Shown piece by piece: positions 24,562 to 32,600 of a stretch of DNA of 64,000 nucleotides. The notes under the pieces were generated by a model. That model had not been told where the DNA came from. It was given only the letters and a program-made list of their open reading frames with translations, and ran no database searches. This DNA is from DATAQC01 sp039649175. GTDB taxonomy: Bacteria > Actinomycetota > Acidimicrobiia > Acidimicrobiales > AC-14. The stretch's first letter is position 1; each line of letters opens with the position of its first letter. A program made the position numbers and the translations under genes. The stretch lies in assembly GCA_039649175.1 (NCBI GenBank), contig JBBWZS010000020.1, positions 1 through 64,000 on the forward strand. Direction: 5' to 3'.

Positions 24562-25857
24562 ATGCCCGACATCCCCGAGAACGGTCTGACCCGGCTGGTG
24601 CACCAGGTCACCGAGGTGGCCACCGGGCCCGACACCACGTTCGCCGACGGTCGCCTCACCGTCTCGGCCAAGGCCGCCCGCGAGTGCCTGGCCGACCCCG
24701 CCCTGGCTCACGTCGAGGTGACGTGGGCCTCCCCGGGCCAGTCGGTGCGCATCGTGAAGGTCCTCGACGCCGTCGAACCGAGGACCAAAGGGGCAGGTGG
24801 GGGTGGCATCTTCGCCGGCTTCGTCGGCCCCGACCGGGTCCAGGGCCGGGGATCCACGCACGTGCTGCGGGGGGCGGCGGTCGTGGTCGCCGGGTTCCTG
24901 CCCCGGGCCCAGGAAGCGGTGGTCGAGATGTCGGGCCCGGCGGCGGCCCTGTCACCCCTTGGCGCCACCCACAACCTGGTGGTCGAGTTCACCCCGGCCG
25001 AGGATGCTCCCTGGGAGGACGTCGACCGAGCCCTGCGCGGAGGCGCGTTGCGCCTGGCCGTGCATCTGGCCGATGCCGCCCTCGACACCCCGCCCGATGC
25101 CGAGGAGTGGCTGCCCGCCCCCACTCCTCCCACCGGCGGCGGCGGCCGGTACCGGGTGGGTGCCATCACCAACCTCCAGACCCAGGGCACCTTCAAGGAC
25201 GTCTTCGTCTACGGCCGCAGCTTCTCGGGGGGCCTGCCCACCCTGATCGACCCCGGCGACCTCGACGACGGGGCCGTGGTGAGCGGCCAGTTCGGGCACC
25301 CGTCGCTCAAGAACCCCACCTTCATGCATCAGAACCACCCCGTCGTCGCCGCCCTGCGGGCCCGCCACGGCGTCGACGTCGACTTCGCCGGCGTGGTGAT
25401 CTCCCCCGAGCCGGTGGTCGCCAGCCAGAAGGAGTTGGTCTCGGCCCATGCCGCCCGCCTGTGCGCGGCGGCGGGCTGGGACGCGGCCATCGTCACCAAG
25501 GAAGGCGGCGGTAACGCCGACGGCGACGTGGCCCTCAAGATGGACGCCTTGGAAGACGCCGGGGTGATGGCCGTGGGCCTGTTCGCGGAGATGGCGGGGC
25601 CCGACGGCACCGGACCACCCATCGTCGTGCCCCCGGAGCGGGCGACGGCCATGGTGAGCACCGGCAACTACGACGAGCGCCTGGTGCTGCCTGCCGTCGA
25701 GCGGGCCCTCGGAGGCGACGCGGTGGCCCTGGTCGACCGTCCTGCCACCGACGAGCTGCAGCTGCCGATCGCCGTGGTCTACTGCGCCCTGAGCCCCCTG
25801 GGCTGGGGCCACCTCACCTGCGCGCCCGAGGTCGGGACAGAGGTGTTGTCGGCATGA
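24562..25857 (+). CDS. grdE: GrdE-like component B subunit lacking the pyruvoyl-forming cysteine
   Basis: A 431-residue homologue of the glycine/sarcosine/betaine reductase component B proprotein (GrdE). Conserved blocks include ITNLQTQGTFKDVFVYG, LPTLIDPGDLDDGAVVSG, MHQNHPVV, GVVISPEPVV and EGGGNADGD. In the clostridial enzyme, from memory, the proprotein is cut before a Cys near residue 242 in SGNC, and that Cys becomes the pyruvoyl group that holds the amine. Here the aligned stretch (241-248) reads SGQFGHPS, with Phe at that place. The protein is therefore probably neither cleaved nor pyruvoyl-bearing. It leads the operon; its stop overlaps the grdB start (ATGA). Confidence 0.85.
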   Translation: MPDIPENGLTRLVHQVTEVATGPDTTFADGRLTVSAKAARECLADPALAHVEVTWASPGQSVRIVKVLDAVEPRTKGAGGGGIFAGFVGPDRVQGRGSTHVLRGAAVVVAGFLPRAQEAVVEMSGPAAALSPLGATHNLVVEFTPAEDAPWEDVDRALRGGALRLAVHLADAALDTPPDAEEWLPAPTPPTGGGGRYRVGAITNLQTQGTFKDVFVYGRSFSGGLPTLIDPGDLDDGAVVSGQFGHPSLKNPTFMHQNHPVVAALRARHGVDVDFAGVVISPEPVVASQKELVSAHAARLCAAAGWDAAIVTKEGGGNADGDVALKMDALEDAGVMAVGLFAEMAGPDGTGPPIVVPPERATAMVSTGNYDERLVLPAVERALGGDAVALVDRPATDELQLPIAVVYCALSPLGWGHLTCAPEVGTEVLSA

Positions 25858-27146
25858 GCCGGGTCGTGCACTACATCAACCAGTTCTTCGCCGGCGTGGG
25901 CGGCGAGGACTCGGCCGGCACCCCACCCACGACCCGCCCCGAAGCGGTCGGACCGGGCCGGCGCCTGGCCCAGCTCATCGGCCCCGACCACGAGGTCGTG
26001 GCCACCGTCTTCTGTGGCGACGACCACGCCTCCGGTGACCCGGCGGCCATCGCCGAGATCATCGACCTCGTCCGCGCCGCCGAGCCCGACCTGGTGGTGG
26101 CCGGGCCCGCCTTCACCAGCGGCCGCTACGGCCTGGCCTGCGCCCGGGTGGCGGCCGCCGCCACCGCCGCCGGGATCCCCGTCATCGCCTCCATGCACCC
26201 CGACAACCCCGGCCTCGACGAGGCGGGCGGCGCTCCCGTCGTGGCCAGCGGCGAGGTGGCCCGCCAGATGGGGCCGTCACTCGACAGGCTGGCTGCCGCC
26301 GTGCGCCGGATGCTGGCAGGCGAGACGCTCACCGCCGACGACGGTCGCATCGGCGCCGTGCCCCGCCGGTCACGGGTGGCCACCAGCGATGCCGCCAGCC
26401 GGGCCGTCGACCTGGTGCTGGCCCGCCTGGGGGGCGACGCCGCCGCCACCGAGGTGCCCCTGCCCCGGTTCGACCACGTCACCCCGGCGGCGCCGGTCGC
26501 AGACCTGGCCACCGCCACGCTCGCCCTGGTCACCGAGTCGGCCCTGGTGCCCGACGACAATCCCGACCACCTCGAGTCGGCCCGGGCCACCAAGTGGTTG
26601 CGCTACCCCCTCGACGGCCGTGACTCGCTCACGCCCGGCGAGTGGCGCTCCGTGCACGGCGGCTTCTCGACGGTGTGGGCCAACGAGGACCCCCACCGCC
26701 TCCTGCCCCTCGACGTGGCCCGCCGCCTCGAAGGCGAGGGCCTCATCGGCAGCCTGTACCCGGCCTACCTCGTGACCGCCGGCAACGGCACGTCGGTGGG
26801 CAACGCCCGGCGCTTCGGTATCGAGTGGGCCGCCGACCTGCGCCACTCCGAGGTCCGGGCCGCCATCCTCACCGCTACCTGAGGCACCGGCACGCGTTGC
26901 GGGGCAACGCTGGCAAAAGAGCTCGAACGGGCAGGCATCCCCACCGCCTTGCTGTGCAACCTGGTGTCGATCGCCCAGCGGGTGGGTGCACCGCGCATCG
27001 TGCCCACCAGGGGCATCCCCTACCCCACCGGCGACCCGTCCCTCACCAAGGCCGACGAGAACGCCTGGCGGCTGCGCCTGGTCAAGACCGCCCTGGGGGC
27101 CCTGGCCACCCCGGTGAAGCAGCCCACCGTGTTCGAAGTGGCGTAA
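25854..27146 (+). CDS. grdB: GrdB-like component B selenoprotein (in-frame TGA = Sec343)
   Basis: A 430-residue homologue of the substrate-reducing selenoprotein GrdB when TGA 26880-26882 is read as selenocysteine. It opens VVHYINQFFAGVGGED, has VVATVFCGDDH, AGPAFTSGRYG, HGGFSTVWANEDPHR and VTAGNGTSVGNARRFG. The TGA lies in LTAT-U-GTGTRCGATLAKE; the clostridial motif is, from memory, U-GTCTRCG, so the first Cys (U-x2-C) is Gly here while the second is kept. After the TGA another 87 conserved codons run to TAA. In the known system GrdB-Sec attacks the substrate and passes a carboxymethyl group to GrdA. Usual callers would stop at 26882. Confidence 0.92.
26880..26910 (+). promoter_or_regulatory. 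SECIS-like hairpin of grdB
   Basis: After TGA 26880-26882, GCGTTGC (26894-26900) pairs perfectly with GCAACGC (26904-26910) around loop GGG. The loop starts 18 bases after the TGA, the same distance as in fdhA. Confidence 0.75.
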
Positions 27147-27173
27147 CCAGCCCACTGTGGCCATCCTGGTCTC

Positions 27174-28667
27174 ATGACCGATCGTGCTGTGATCAGCGGG
27201 GCCTCCCAGGTGCTGGCCCACGTCCCCGGGCTGGCCCGTCACGGGTCCAAGCCCCGGCGGGAGCTGGCCAAAGACGAAGGCGTGCAGAAGGCGTTCCTGG
27301 CCGCCCTGCGCAGCACCGGCGAGGCGGTGGCCTACGCGCCCCACCAGGCGTGGCTGGGGGCCCTCCACCCCCGTGACCTCCCCGAACGGCCTTGGGCCCG
27401 CCGGCCCGGGCAGAGCCCGGGAGGCAGTGGCGGCGTCGGCCAGGGAGCGGCCGAGGCCTCGGCCGGCGGGCCCGACGGCACCATGGTGGGCGAGGAGGAG
27501 TTCCTCGGGCTGCTGGCCGTGGTCGACGAGTTCGGCCTCATCACCCTCGACCCCGAGGCCGCCGACCGGTCCGCCGCCGCCCTGGCCGCCCACCCCCTGG
27601 CCAAGGCCCTCGACCTCGACCTCATCGACCGGGCGCGCGGCGACGCCGGGAAGGTGGCAGCCGAAGACGGCTCCCTGCCCCTGCACGTCGGTGCCGACCG
27701 CCTGGTCGGCGCCGTCCGGGGTGCCCAGGCCGACGACGAGTCGCTGTCGGCCCACGTCCTGCTCGAGAACCTGGCCTCCAAGGCCACCGCCACCCTGGCC
27801 CTGCTCCACCTGCTGGCCGCCGGTGACGTCGACCCGACGTCGATCGACTACGTGCTGTCCTGCGGCGAGGAGGCCATCGGCGACCGCTACCAGCGGGGGG
27901 GCGGCAACCTGGCCAAGGCCGTCGCCCAGGCGGCCGGGCTCACCGAGGCGTCGGGCGCCGACATCAAGAACTTCTGCGCCGCCCCGGTGCCCGCCCTGGT
28001 GATGGCGTCGGCCCTGGTGGCGTCCGGGGTCTTCCGCCGGGTGGCAGTCGTGGCCGGGGGATCGCTGCCCAAGCTGGGCATGAAGTTCCAGGGTCACCTG
28101 TCCCACGACCTGCCCGTGCTCGAAGACGTCCTCGGCGGCACCGCCGCCGTCATCGAGGCCGACGACGGCCGCTCGCCCATCGTCCGGCTCGACGCCGTGG
28201 GCCGCCACCGGGTGGCCGCCGGCGGGTCGGCCCCCCAGATCATGGAGGCCCTCGCCGTCGAGCCGCTGGAACGGGTCGGCCTGGCCATGACCGACGTCGA
28301 CGACTTCGCCACCGAGCTGCACAATCCCGAGATCACCGAGCCCCAGGGCTCGGGCGACGTGGCCGCCCGCAACTACCGCACCATGGCCGCCCTGGCCGTG
28401 CGCCGGGGCGACCTCGAGCGCGACGACCTCGCCCGCTTCGTCACCGAGCGGGGCATGCCCGGGTTCGCCCCCACCCAGGGGCACCTGGCATCGGCGCTGT
28501 GCTACCTGCCCCACGCCCTGCGTCGACTGACCGCCGGGGACGCAGGTAGGGTCTGCCTCGTCGCCAAGGGAAGCCTGTTTCTCGGACGGATGTGCCAGCT
28601 TTCCGACGGCATGAGCATGCTGCTGGAGCGCAACCCGGCCGCCGAATCGCAGGGGAGGGCGACATGA
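27174..28667 (+). CDS. grdC: GrdC-like component C beta subunit (thiolase-fold)
   Basis: A 497-residue homologue of glycine reductase component C beta. AVISGASQVLAHVPGLARHG at the start, YVLSCGEEAIGDRYQRGGGN (with the cysteine of the thiolase-like site), NFCAAPVPALVMA, VVAGGSLPKLGMKF and PTQGHLASA match the family, which is related to FabH-type ketoacyl synthases. In the known complex, GrdC and GrdD turn the Se-carboxymethyl group on GrdA into acetyl phosphate. Here no GrdD is found, so product release must differ or GrdD must be elsewhere. It lies 27 bases after grdB and its stop overlaps trxA. Confidence 0.88.
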   Translation: MTDRAVISGASQVLAHVPGLARHGSKPRRELAKDEGVQKAFLAALRSTGEAVAYAPHQAWLGALHPRDLPERPWARRPGQSPGGSGGVGQGAAEASAGGPDGTMVGEEEFLGLLAVVDEFGLITLDPEAADRSAAALAAHPLAKALDLDLIDRARGDAGKVAAEDGSLPLHVGADRLVGAVRGAQADDESLSAHVLLENLASKATATLALLHLLAAGDVDPTSIDYVLSCGEEAIGDRYQRGGGNLAKAVAQAAGLTEASGADIKNFCAAPVPALVMASALVASGVFRRVAVVAGGSLPKLGMKFQGHLSHDLPVLEDVLGGTAAVIEADDGRSPIVRLDAVGRHRVAAGGSAPQIMEALAVEPLERVGLAMTDVDDFATELHNPEITEPQGSGDVAARNYRTMAALAVRRGDLERDDLARFVTERGMPGFAPTQGHLASALCYLPHALRRLTAGDAGRVCLVAKGSLFLGRMCQLSDGMSMLLERNPAAESQGRAT

Positions 28668-29005
28668 CCACCGTCACCGAGGTCACCAAGGACACCTTCG
28701 AAGACCTCACCGCCGAGGGCACCGTCCTCATCGACGTCTGGGGCCCGGCGTGCGTGCCCTGTGTGGCCCTGACCCCCCACGTCGAGCGCCTGGCCGAGCA
28801 GCGACCCGACCTCCAGGTCCTCAAGTTGGAGGCGCCCAAGAACCGGCGGCTGTGCATCGACATGAAGGTCATGGGCATGCCGGCGTTCCTGCTGTTCCGG
28901 GACGGCGCCGAGGTGGCCCGGCTCTCCGACCCCGAGCTCACGCCCGAAGCTCTCACGTCCTGGCTCGACACCACGCTCGAGACCCTGAACCCCGAAGGGG
29001 GGTAA
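28664..29005 (+). CDS. trxA: thioredoxin of the grd-like operon
   Basis: A 113-residue thioredoxin with redox motif CVPC (WGPACVPC, about 26-33). From memory, thioredoxins of clostridial glycine reductase operons also have CVPC instead of the usual CGPC. It would re-reduce GrdA or GrdB after each cycle. GGGGAGGG before ATG 28664 is a good ribosome-binding site, and the start overlaps the grdC stop. A thioredoxin reductase gene is not in the window. Confidence 0.9.
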   Translation: MTTVTEVTKDTFEDLTAEGTVLIDVWGPACVPCVALTPHVERLAEQRPDLQVLKLEAPKNRRLCIDMKVMGMPAFLLFRDGAEVARLSDPELTPEALTSWLDTTLETLNPEGG

Positions 29006-29011
29006 CACACC

Positions 29012-29497
29012 ATGTTGAAAGACCGTCTGGTCATCGCCCTGGGTGAACGCGACGGCATCTCCGGCCCGTCCATCGAGGCCTGCGTCCGGGCTGCGGGAGG
29101 CAAAGTGGTCTTCGGGGCCACCGAGTGCTTCGTCTGAACCGCAGCCGGAGCCATGGACCTGCACAGCCAGGAGGCGATTCTCCGCCTGGTGGGTGAGCAC
29201 GGCCCGCAGAACCTGATGGTGATCCTGGGCGCTCCCGATCCCGAGAGCGCAGAGATCGCCGCAGAGACTGTGGTGCTGGGCGACCCGTCGTACGCAGGAC
29301 CATTGGCCGGGGCCCAGTTGGGCCTCGACGTGTACCACGTCCTCGAAGACGCCATAAAGGCCGACGTGCCCGACGACGTCTGGGAGGAACAGATCGGCGT
29401 GATGGCCGATGTCCTCGACGGCCCTGGTGTGGCCACCGCGGTGGCCGCCATGCGCGCCCAGGCACCCGACTCACCGGAGGCACCCGCCACCGCCTGA
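29012..29497 (+). CDS. grdA: GrdA selenoprotein (in-frame TGA = Sec42)
   Basis: A 161-residue homologue of glycine reductase selenoprotein A when TGA 29135-29137 is read as selenocysteine. The motif ECFV-U-TAAGAMDL is the family signature; the start LVIALGERDGISGPSIEAC and LGDPSYAGPLAGAQLGLDVYH are also conserved. GrdA carries a Se-carboxymethyl group between components B and C and is recycled by thioredoxin, whose gene is six bases upstream. It is the last gene of grdE-grdB-grdC-trxA-grdA. Usual callers would give a 41-residue stub and a separate 114-residue protein from ATG 29153. Confidence 0.93.
29135..29162 (+). promoter_or_regulatory. weak SECIS-like structure of grdA
   Basis: After TGA 29135-29137, GCAG (29141-29144) can pair with CTGC (29159-29162), with a further CC/GG pair and a bulge. 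It is much weaker than the hairpins of fdhA, grdB and the rhodanese gene. Confidence 0.35.
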
Positions 29498-29509
29498 CCG
29501 CTGCGCCAC

Positions 29510-29537
29510 GCGGGGACCGCCGGTCAGCGGTCCCCGC
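29510..29537. terminator. bidirectional hairpin terminator between grdA and the F420-type gene
   Basis: GCGGGGACCGC (29510-29520) pairs perfectly with GCGGTCCCCGC (29527-29537), loop CGGTCA. The loop contains the stop codon of the convergent minus-strand gene, so both operons share this terminator. Confidence 0.75.
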
Positions 29538-30513
29538 CGGCGATGGCCGGCAACACCTCTTTGTCGTAGAAGCGCAGGAAGCCGTCCTGGTCCGGCCCGA
29601 TCTGGTGGACCAGGATCTGGCTGTACCCGGCGGCTGCGAACGAGGCGATGAGCTCGAGGTGACGGGCCGGGTCGGGCCCGAGGGCGACGGTGCCGACCAT
29701 GTCGTCCGGTCGGGCCAGGGCGAGCACCCGGGCGAAGTCCTTCGGGTGGGCCAGCTCGGTCAGGGCCGACCCCTTCAGGGCCCCGTTCGGCCACCAGCGC
29801 GCCGCGGTGCGGCGGGCCTCGTCATCGCTGGCGGCCCAACACACGTGAACCTGGGCAACACGCGGCTTGCCCGCCCCGCCCGCTCCCTCGAAGGTCTCCA
29901 CGTGGCGGCTGGAGGGCGTGACCCCGAAGTAGCCGTCGCCGATGCGCCCGGCGAGGGCGGCACTGGCCTTCGACGAGCCGGCGACCACGATCGACGGTGG
30001 TCGTCGCGGCAGGGTGAACAGCTGGGCCTGCTCCACCGTGTAGTGGGTGCCCCGGTGGTCGACGGTGCCGCCCTCCCACAGCCGGCGGATGACGCCGACC
30101 GCCTCCTCCAGCATCTCCCGGCGCTCGTCGGGGCGGGGCCAGCGGGCGCCGGTGACGTGCTCGTTGAGCCGTTCCCCGGTGCCGACGCCGAGGAAGAAGC
30201 GGCCGTCGCAGAGCACGGCCACGGTGGCGGCGGCGTGGGCGATGATGGCGGGGTGCACGCGGATCAGGGGGGCGGTGACGCCGGTGCCGATGCGGAGCTG
30301 CTCGGTGGCCTGGGCGATGGCACCCAGCACCGACCACACGAACGGGCTCTGACCCTGCTCGGGCACCCACGGGTGGAAGTGGTCGGAGATGCCCGCCAGT
30401 CGGAAGCCGATCTCCTCGGCTCGTGCCGCGTTGCGCACCAGCGCCTTGGGGTCGTGCTCCTCGCACGACAGCCAGTACCCGAGCTCGAGGAGCGGGCGGG
30501 CTGCGTCAGCCAC
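29524..30513 (-). CDS. F420-type luciferase-like (LLM) oxidoreductase
   Basis: A 329-residue TIM-barrel protein of the LLM class, near the F420-dependent glucose-6-phosphate dehydrogenase-like group: LGYWLSCEEHDPKALVRNA, ISDHFHPWVPEQGQSPFVW, IGTGVTAPLIRVHP, GVGTGERLNEHV and IVAGSSKASAALAGRIGDGYFG. The cofactor is probably F420 rather than FMN, a family-based inference; the substrate is unknown. GTG 30513 overlaps the end of the rhodanese-CBS gene by eight bases, so the two are one operon, convergent with grdA. Confidence 0.85.
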   Translation of the reverse strand: MADAARPLLELGYWLSCEEHDPKALVRNAARAEEIGFRLAGISDHFHPWVPEQGQSPFVWSVLGAIAQATEQLRIGTGVTAPLIRVHPAIIAHAAATVAVLCDGRFFLGVGTGERLNEHVTGARWPRPDERREMLEEAVGVIRRLWEGGTVDHRGTHYTVEQAQLFTLPRRPPSIVVAGSSKASAALAGRIGDGYFGVTPSSRHVETFEGAGGAGKPRVAQVHVCWAASDDEARRTAARWWPNGALKGSALTELAHPKDFARVLALARPDDMVGTVALGPDPARHLELIASFAAAGYSQILVHQIGPDQDGFLRFYDKEVLPAIAGGDR

Positions 30514-31195
30514 CGCCGGTCTCCGCCGCGGCGTGGATCGCGTCGGGGCGGGCCACACCGACGAGGCGACCGGCCAGGGTCGTCACCACCACCCACGGGG
30601 CGGGGCTGTGCGCCAGGTTGGCTGACATCTCCTCGGCGCTCACGTGGGGCCGGTAGGTGCTGGGCCCCTCCTGCATGACCTCGGCGATGGTGCGGCTGTC
30701 CTCCATGCCCAGGGCTTCGGCCCGCACCAGGCCCAGCACCACCCGCTCCGACGGCGCCGTCACCAGGGCCAGCTCCCACCCGTCGACGCGCGCGCGCACG
30801 GCCGACACCTGTTCGTCGAGCGTGCAGGTGGGAACGGTCGCATCGGCCAGGCTCGACAGTCGGGGCTGATCGGCCAGCGTGCCCTCGAAAGGAAGACCGT
30901 CGCCGATCCACTCCATCTTCGAGCCCACGTAGTCGTAGACCTCGGCGAACCCCAGGCTCTCGAGCCGCCACGCGGCTCGTGGGCTCATGTCTCAGAGCGA
31001 GTCGTAGCAGTAGACGATCACCGGCCGGCTCTGGTCGAGGCGTTCGGGCGCCAGATCGGCCAGCTCGGTGAGCGGCACGTGCACGGCGCCGGTGATGTGG
31101 GACTCGTCCCACTCGGCTTTGGGCATGACGTCGACCAGTTGGGCGCCGGTGCCCATCAGGCGCTGGACTTCGTGGCGGTCGATCTCGGTGGGCAC
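30506..31195 (-). CDS. rhodanese-CBS protein with in-frame TGA, probable selenoprotein (Sec68)
   Basis: A 229-residue protein if TGA at 30994-30992 is read as selenocysteine. Residues 1-110 are a rhodanese domain (AQLVDVMPKAEWDESHITGAVHVPL, PVIVYCYDSL); catalytic-type Cys63 opens the active loop C-Y-D-S-L-U and the TGA ends it. The frame continues with DMSPRAAWRLESLGF and VYDYVGSKMEWI, clearly the rest of the rhodanese fold, then a CBS-pair-like region (about 115-225). A perfect hairpin follows the TGA. GTG 31195 has AAGGAG seven bases upstream; ATG 31261 is an in-frame alternative. The role may be sulfur or selenium transfer or redox. A nonsense mutation is the alternative, but both parts look intact. 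Confidence 0.82.
30961..30994 (-). promoter_or_regulatory. SECIS-like hairpin of the rhodanese-CBS gene
   Basis: On the minus strand after TGA 30994-30992, CGAGCCGC (30979-30972) pairs perfectly with GCGGCTCG (30968-30961) around loop GTG. The loop starts 20 bases after the TGA, close to the 18 seen for fdhA and grdB. Confidence 0.7.
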
Positions 31196-31336
31196 GAGCA
31201 ACTCCTTGGCAGTGGCGCAACGGGCGCCCGTACTCCCCTTCCCAGATCGGCCGTGGCTCATAACCTTGCGGGACCGGGTAAGCATCAGGTCTGGCGTCGG
31301 TCCGGACGTCACCGACCCGCTGATCGCAGGAGGATC

Positions 31337-31501
31337 ATGAGCCAGATTGGCGACCTGTTGAGCCGGAGCAGCTGCGCCCAGTGCGGGGCGAAGGTCTTCA
31401 TGACCGACGAGGGCCGGGTGGCCTGCGAGGGTTGCCAGCTCCCCACCGAAGAGTGCACCTGTGAGGGTGCCGTCAAACCCGACACCCAGCTCCCCGTCTG
31501 A
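31337..31501 (+). CDS. 54-residue zinc-ribbon-like protein
   Basis: A small protein with three cysteine pairs: CAQC (13-16), CEGC (30-33) and CTC near 41-43, as in a rubredoxin or zinc-ribbon fold. No named family is recognised. AGGAGG four bases before ATG 31337 is the best ribosome-binding site in the region. It is divergent from the rhodanese selenoprotein gene (141 bases between starts), and the next gene starts inside it, so it is cotranscribed with a membrane protein. Confidence 0.7.
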   Translation: MSQIGDLLSRSSCAQCGAKVFMTDEGRVACEGCQLPTEECTCEGAVKPDTQLPV

Positions 31502-32600
31502 GGCCTCGGGCATCGCCGGCTCCGGAGACGAGGGACTCGGACGCAGGCGGCGGTGGCGCGCCTGGTCGATCGTGCGCCTGGTGGGCGGCCTGGCCCTGGC
31601 CGCCGTCGCCGTCAACCTGATCGCCGGCCGGCGCGCCGAGCTGGAGGGTGCCACCGCCATCCTGAGTGGGCTGCGGTGGGAGTGGCTCGTGCTGGCCTTC
31701 GCCATCGAGGTGACGTCGGTGGTGGCCTTCGCCGAGGTGGAGCGGCGCATGCTCGGTGCCGGTGGACTGCGGGTCGGGCTCTGGCCGCTCACCGGCATCG
31801 CCCTGGCCGGCAACTCGGTGCAGAACTCCCTGCCCGGCGGTGTGGCCTGGGCCAGTGTCTTCGCCTACCGCCAGTTCCGGGCCCGGGGTGCCGACGACGT
31901 GCTGGCGGCCTGGACCATGGTGGCCGTCGAGATCCTCTCCGGTGCGTCCCTCGCAATCGTGGCCGGCGTCGGGGTGGCCCTGGCCGGCGACACCGCCACC
32001 GACCTCAACCTAGTGGGGACCATCCTCGCGGTGGCGGCGATTGCCCTCGCCGTCGTCCTGGTCGTGCGCCGACGCGGCGAGCACGTGCCCGTGACCGTGG
32101 GGTCCTGGGTGCTCAGGACGGCCCAGCGGGTGACCGGCCGCCCCCGGGGCGACGCCCACCAGATCGTCCTGCACGGGTGGCAACGGCTGGTGACGGTCAC
32201 GCCCAGCCGGGCCGACTGGGCCATCGGCCTGTGCTGGTCGGCGGTCAACTGGCTGGCCGACTGCGCGTGCCTGGCCATCGCCTTCCTGGCCGTCGGTGCC
32301 GCGGTGCCGTGGCAGGGCCTGCTCCTGGCCTACGGGGCCGGCCAACTGGCCGCCAACCTCCCGTTCACGCCCGGCGGCCTCGGCGTGGTGGAGGGCAGCC
32401 TGGCCATCGCCTTGGTGGCCTACGGCAACAACGAGGCGTCGACGGTGGCCGCCGTGCTGCTGTACCGGGTGGTGAGCTTCTGGGCCATGCTCCCCCTCGG
32501 CTGGACGGCTTGGGCCGTCCTGACCGCCCGGGCCCGCCATCTCGCCGACGGGGACGCTCGACGCTCTCTCCTTCCCTCCGCCGCCGGGGGTGAGGGGTGA
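31461..32600 (+). CDS. UPF0104/lysylphosphatidylglycerol synthase-like membrane protein
   Basis: A 379-residue integral membrane protein with about eight transmembrane segments, of the YbhN/MprF-flippase-like family (ALAGNSVQNSLPGGVAWASVFAYRQF, AYGAGQLAANLPFTPGGLGVVEGSL). The soluble lysyl-transferase domain of MprF is absent, so only the flippase-like part is present; lipid transport is an inference. GTG 31461 overlaps the upstream small gene by 41 bases, which should be checked: a later start is possible since the first 30 residues are low complexity. Confidence 0.82.
   Translation: MRVPSNPTPSSPSEASGIAGSGDEGLGRRRRWRAWSIVRLVGGLALAAVAVNLIAGRRAELEGATAILSGLRWEWLVLAFAIEVTSVVAFAEVERRMLGAGGLRVGLWPLTGIALAGNSVQNSLPGGVAWASVFAYRQFRARGADDVLAAWTMVAVEILSGASLAIVAGVGVALAGDTATDLNLVGTILAVAAIALAVVLVVRRRGEHVPVTVGSWVLRTAQRVTGRPRGDAHQIVLHGWQRLVTVTPSRADWAIGLCWSAVNWLADCACLAIAFLAVGAAVPWQGLLLAYGAGQLAANLPFTPGGLGVVEGSLAIALVAYGNNEASTVAAVLLYRVVSFWAMLPLGWTAWAVLTARARHLADGDARRSLLPSAAGGEG

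Noticed and set aside
30992..30994. Pseudogene interpretation of the rhodanese-CBS gene
   Set aside because: Not fully excluded, but the downstream frame is intact over 161 codons, a perfect hairpin sits at SECIS distance, and three other selenoprotein genes lie nearby.
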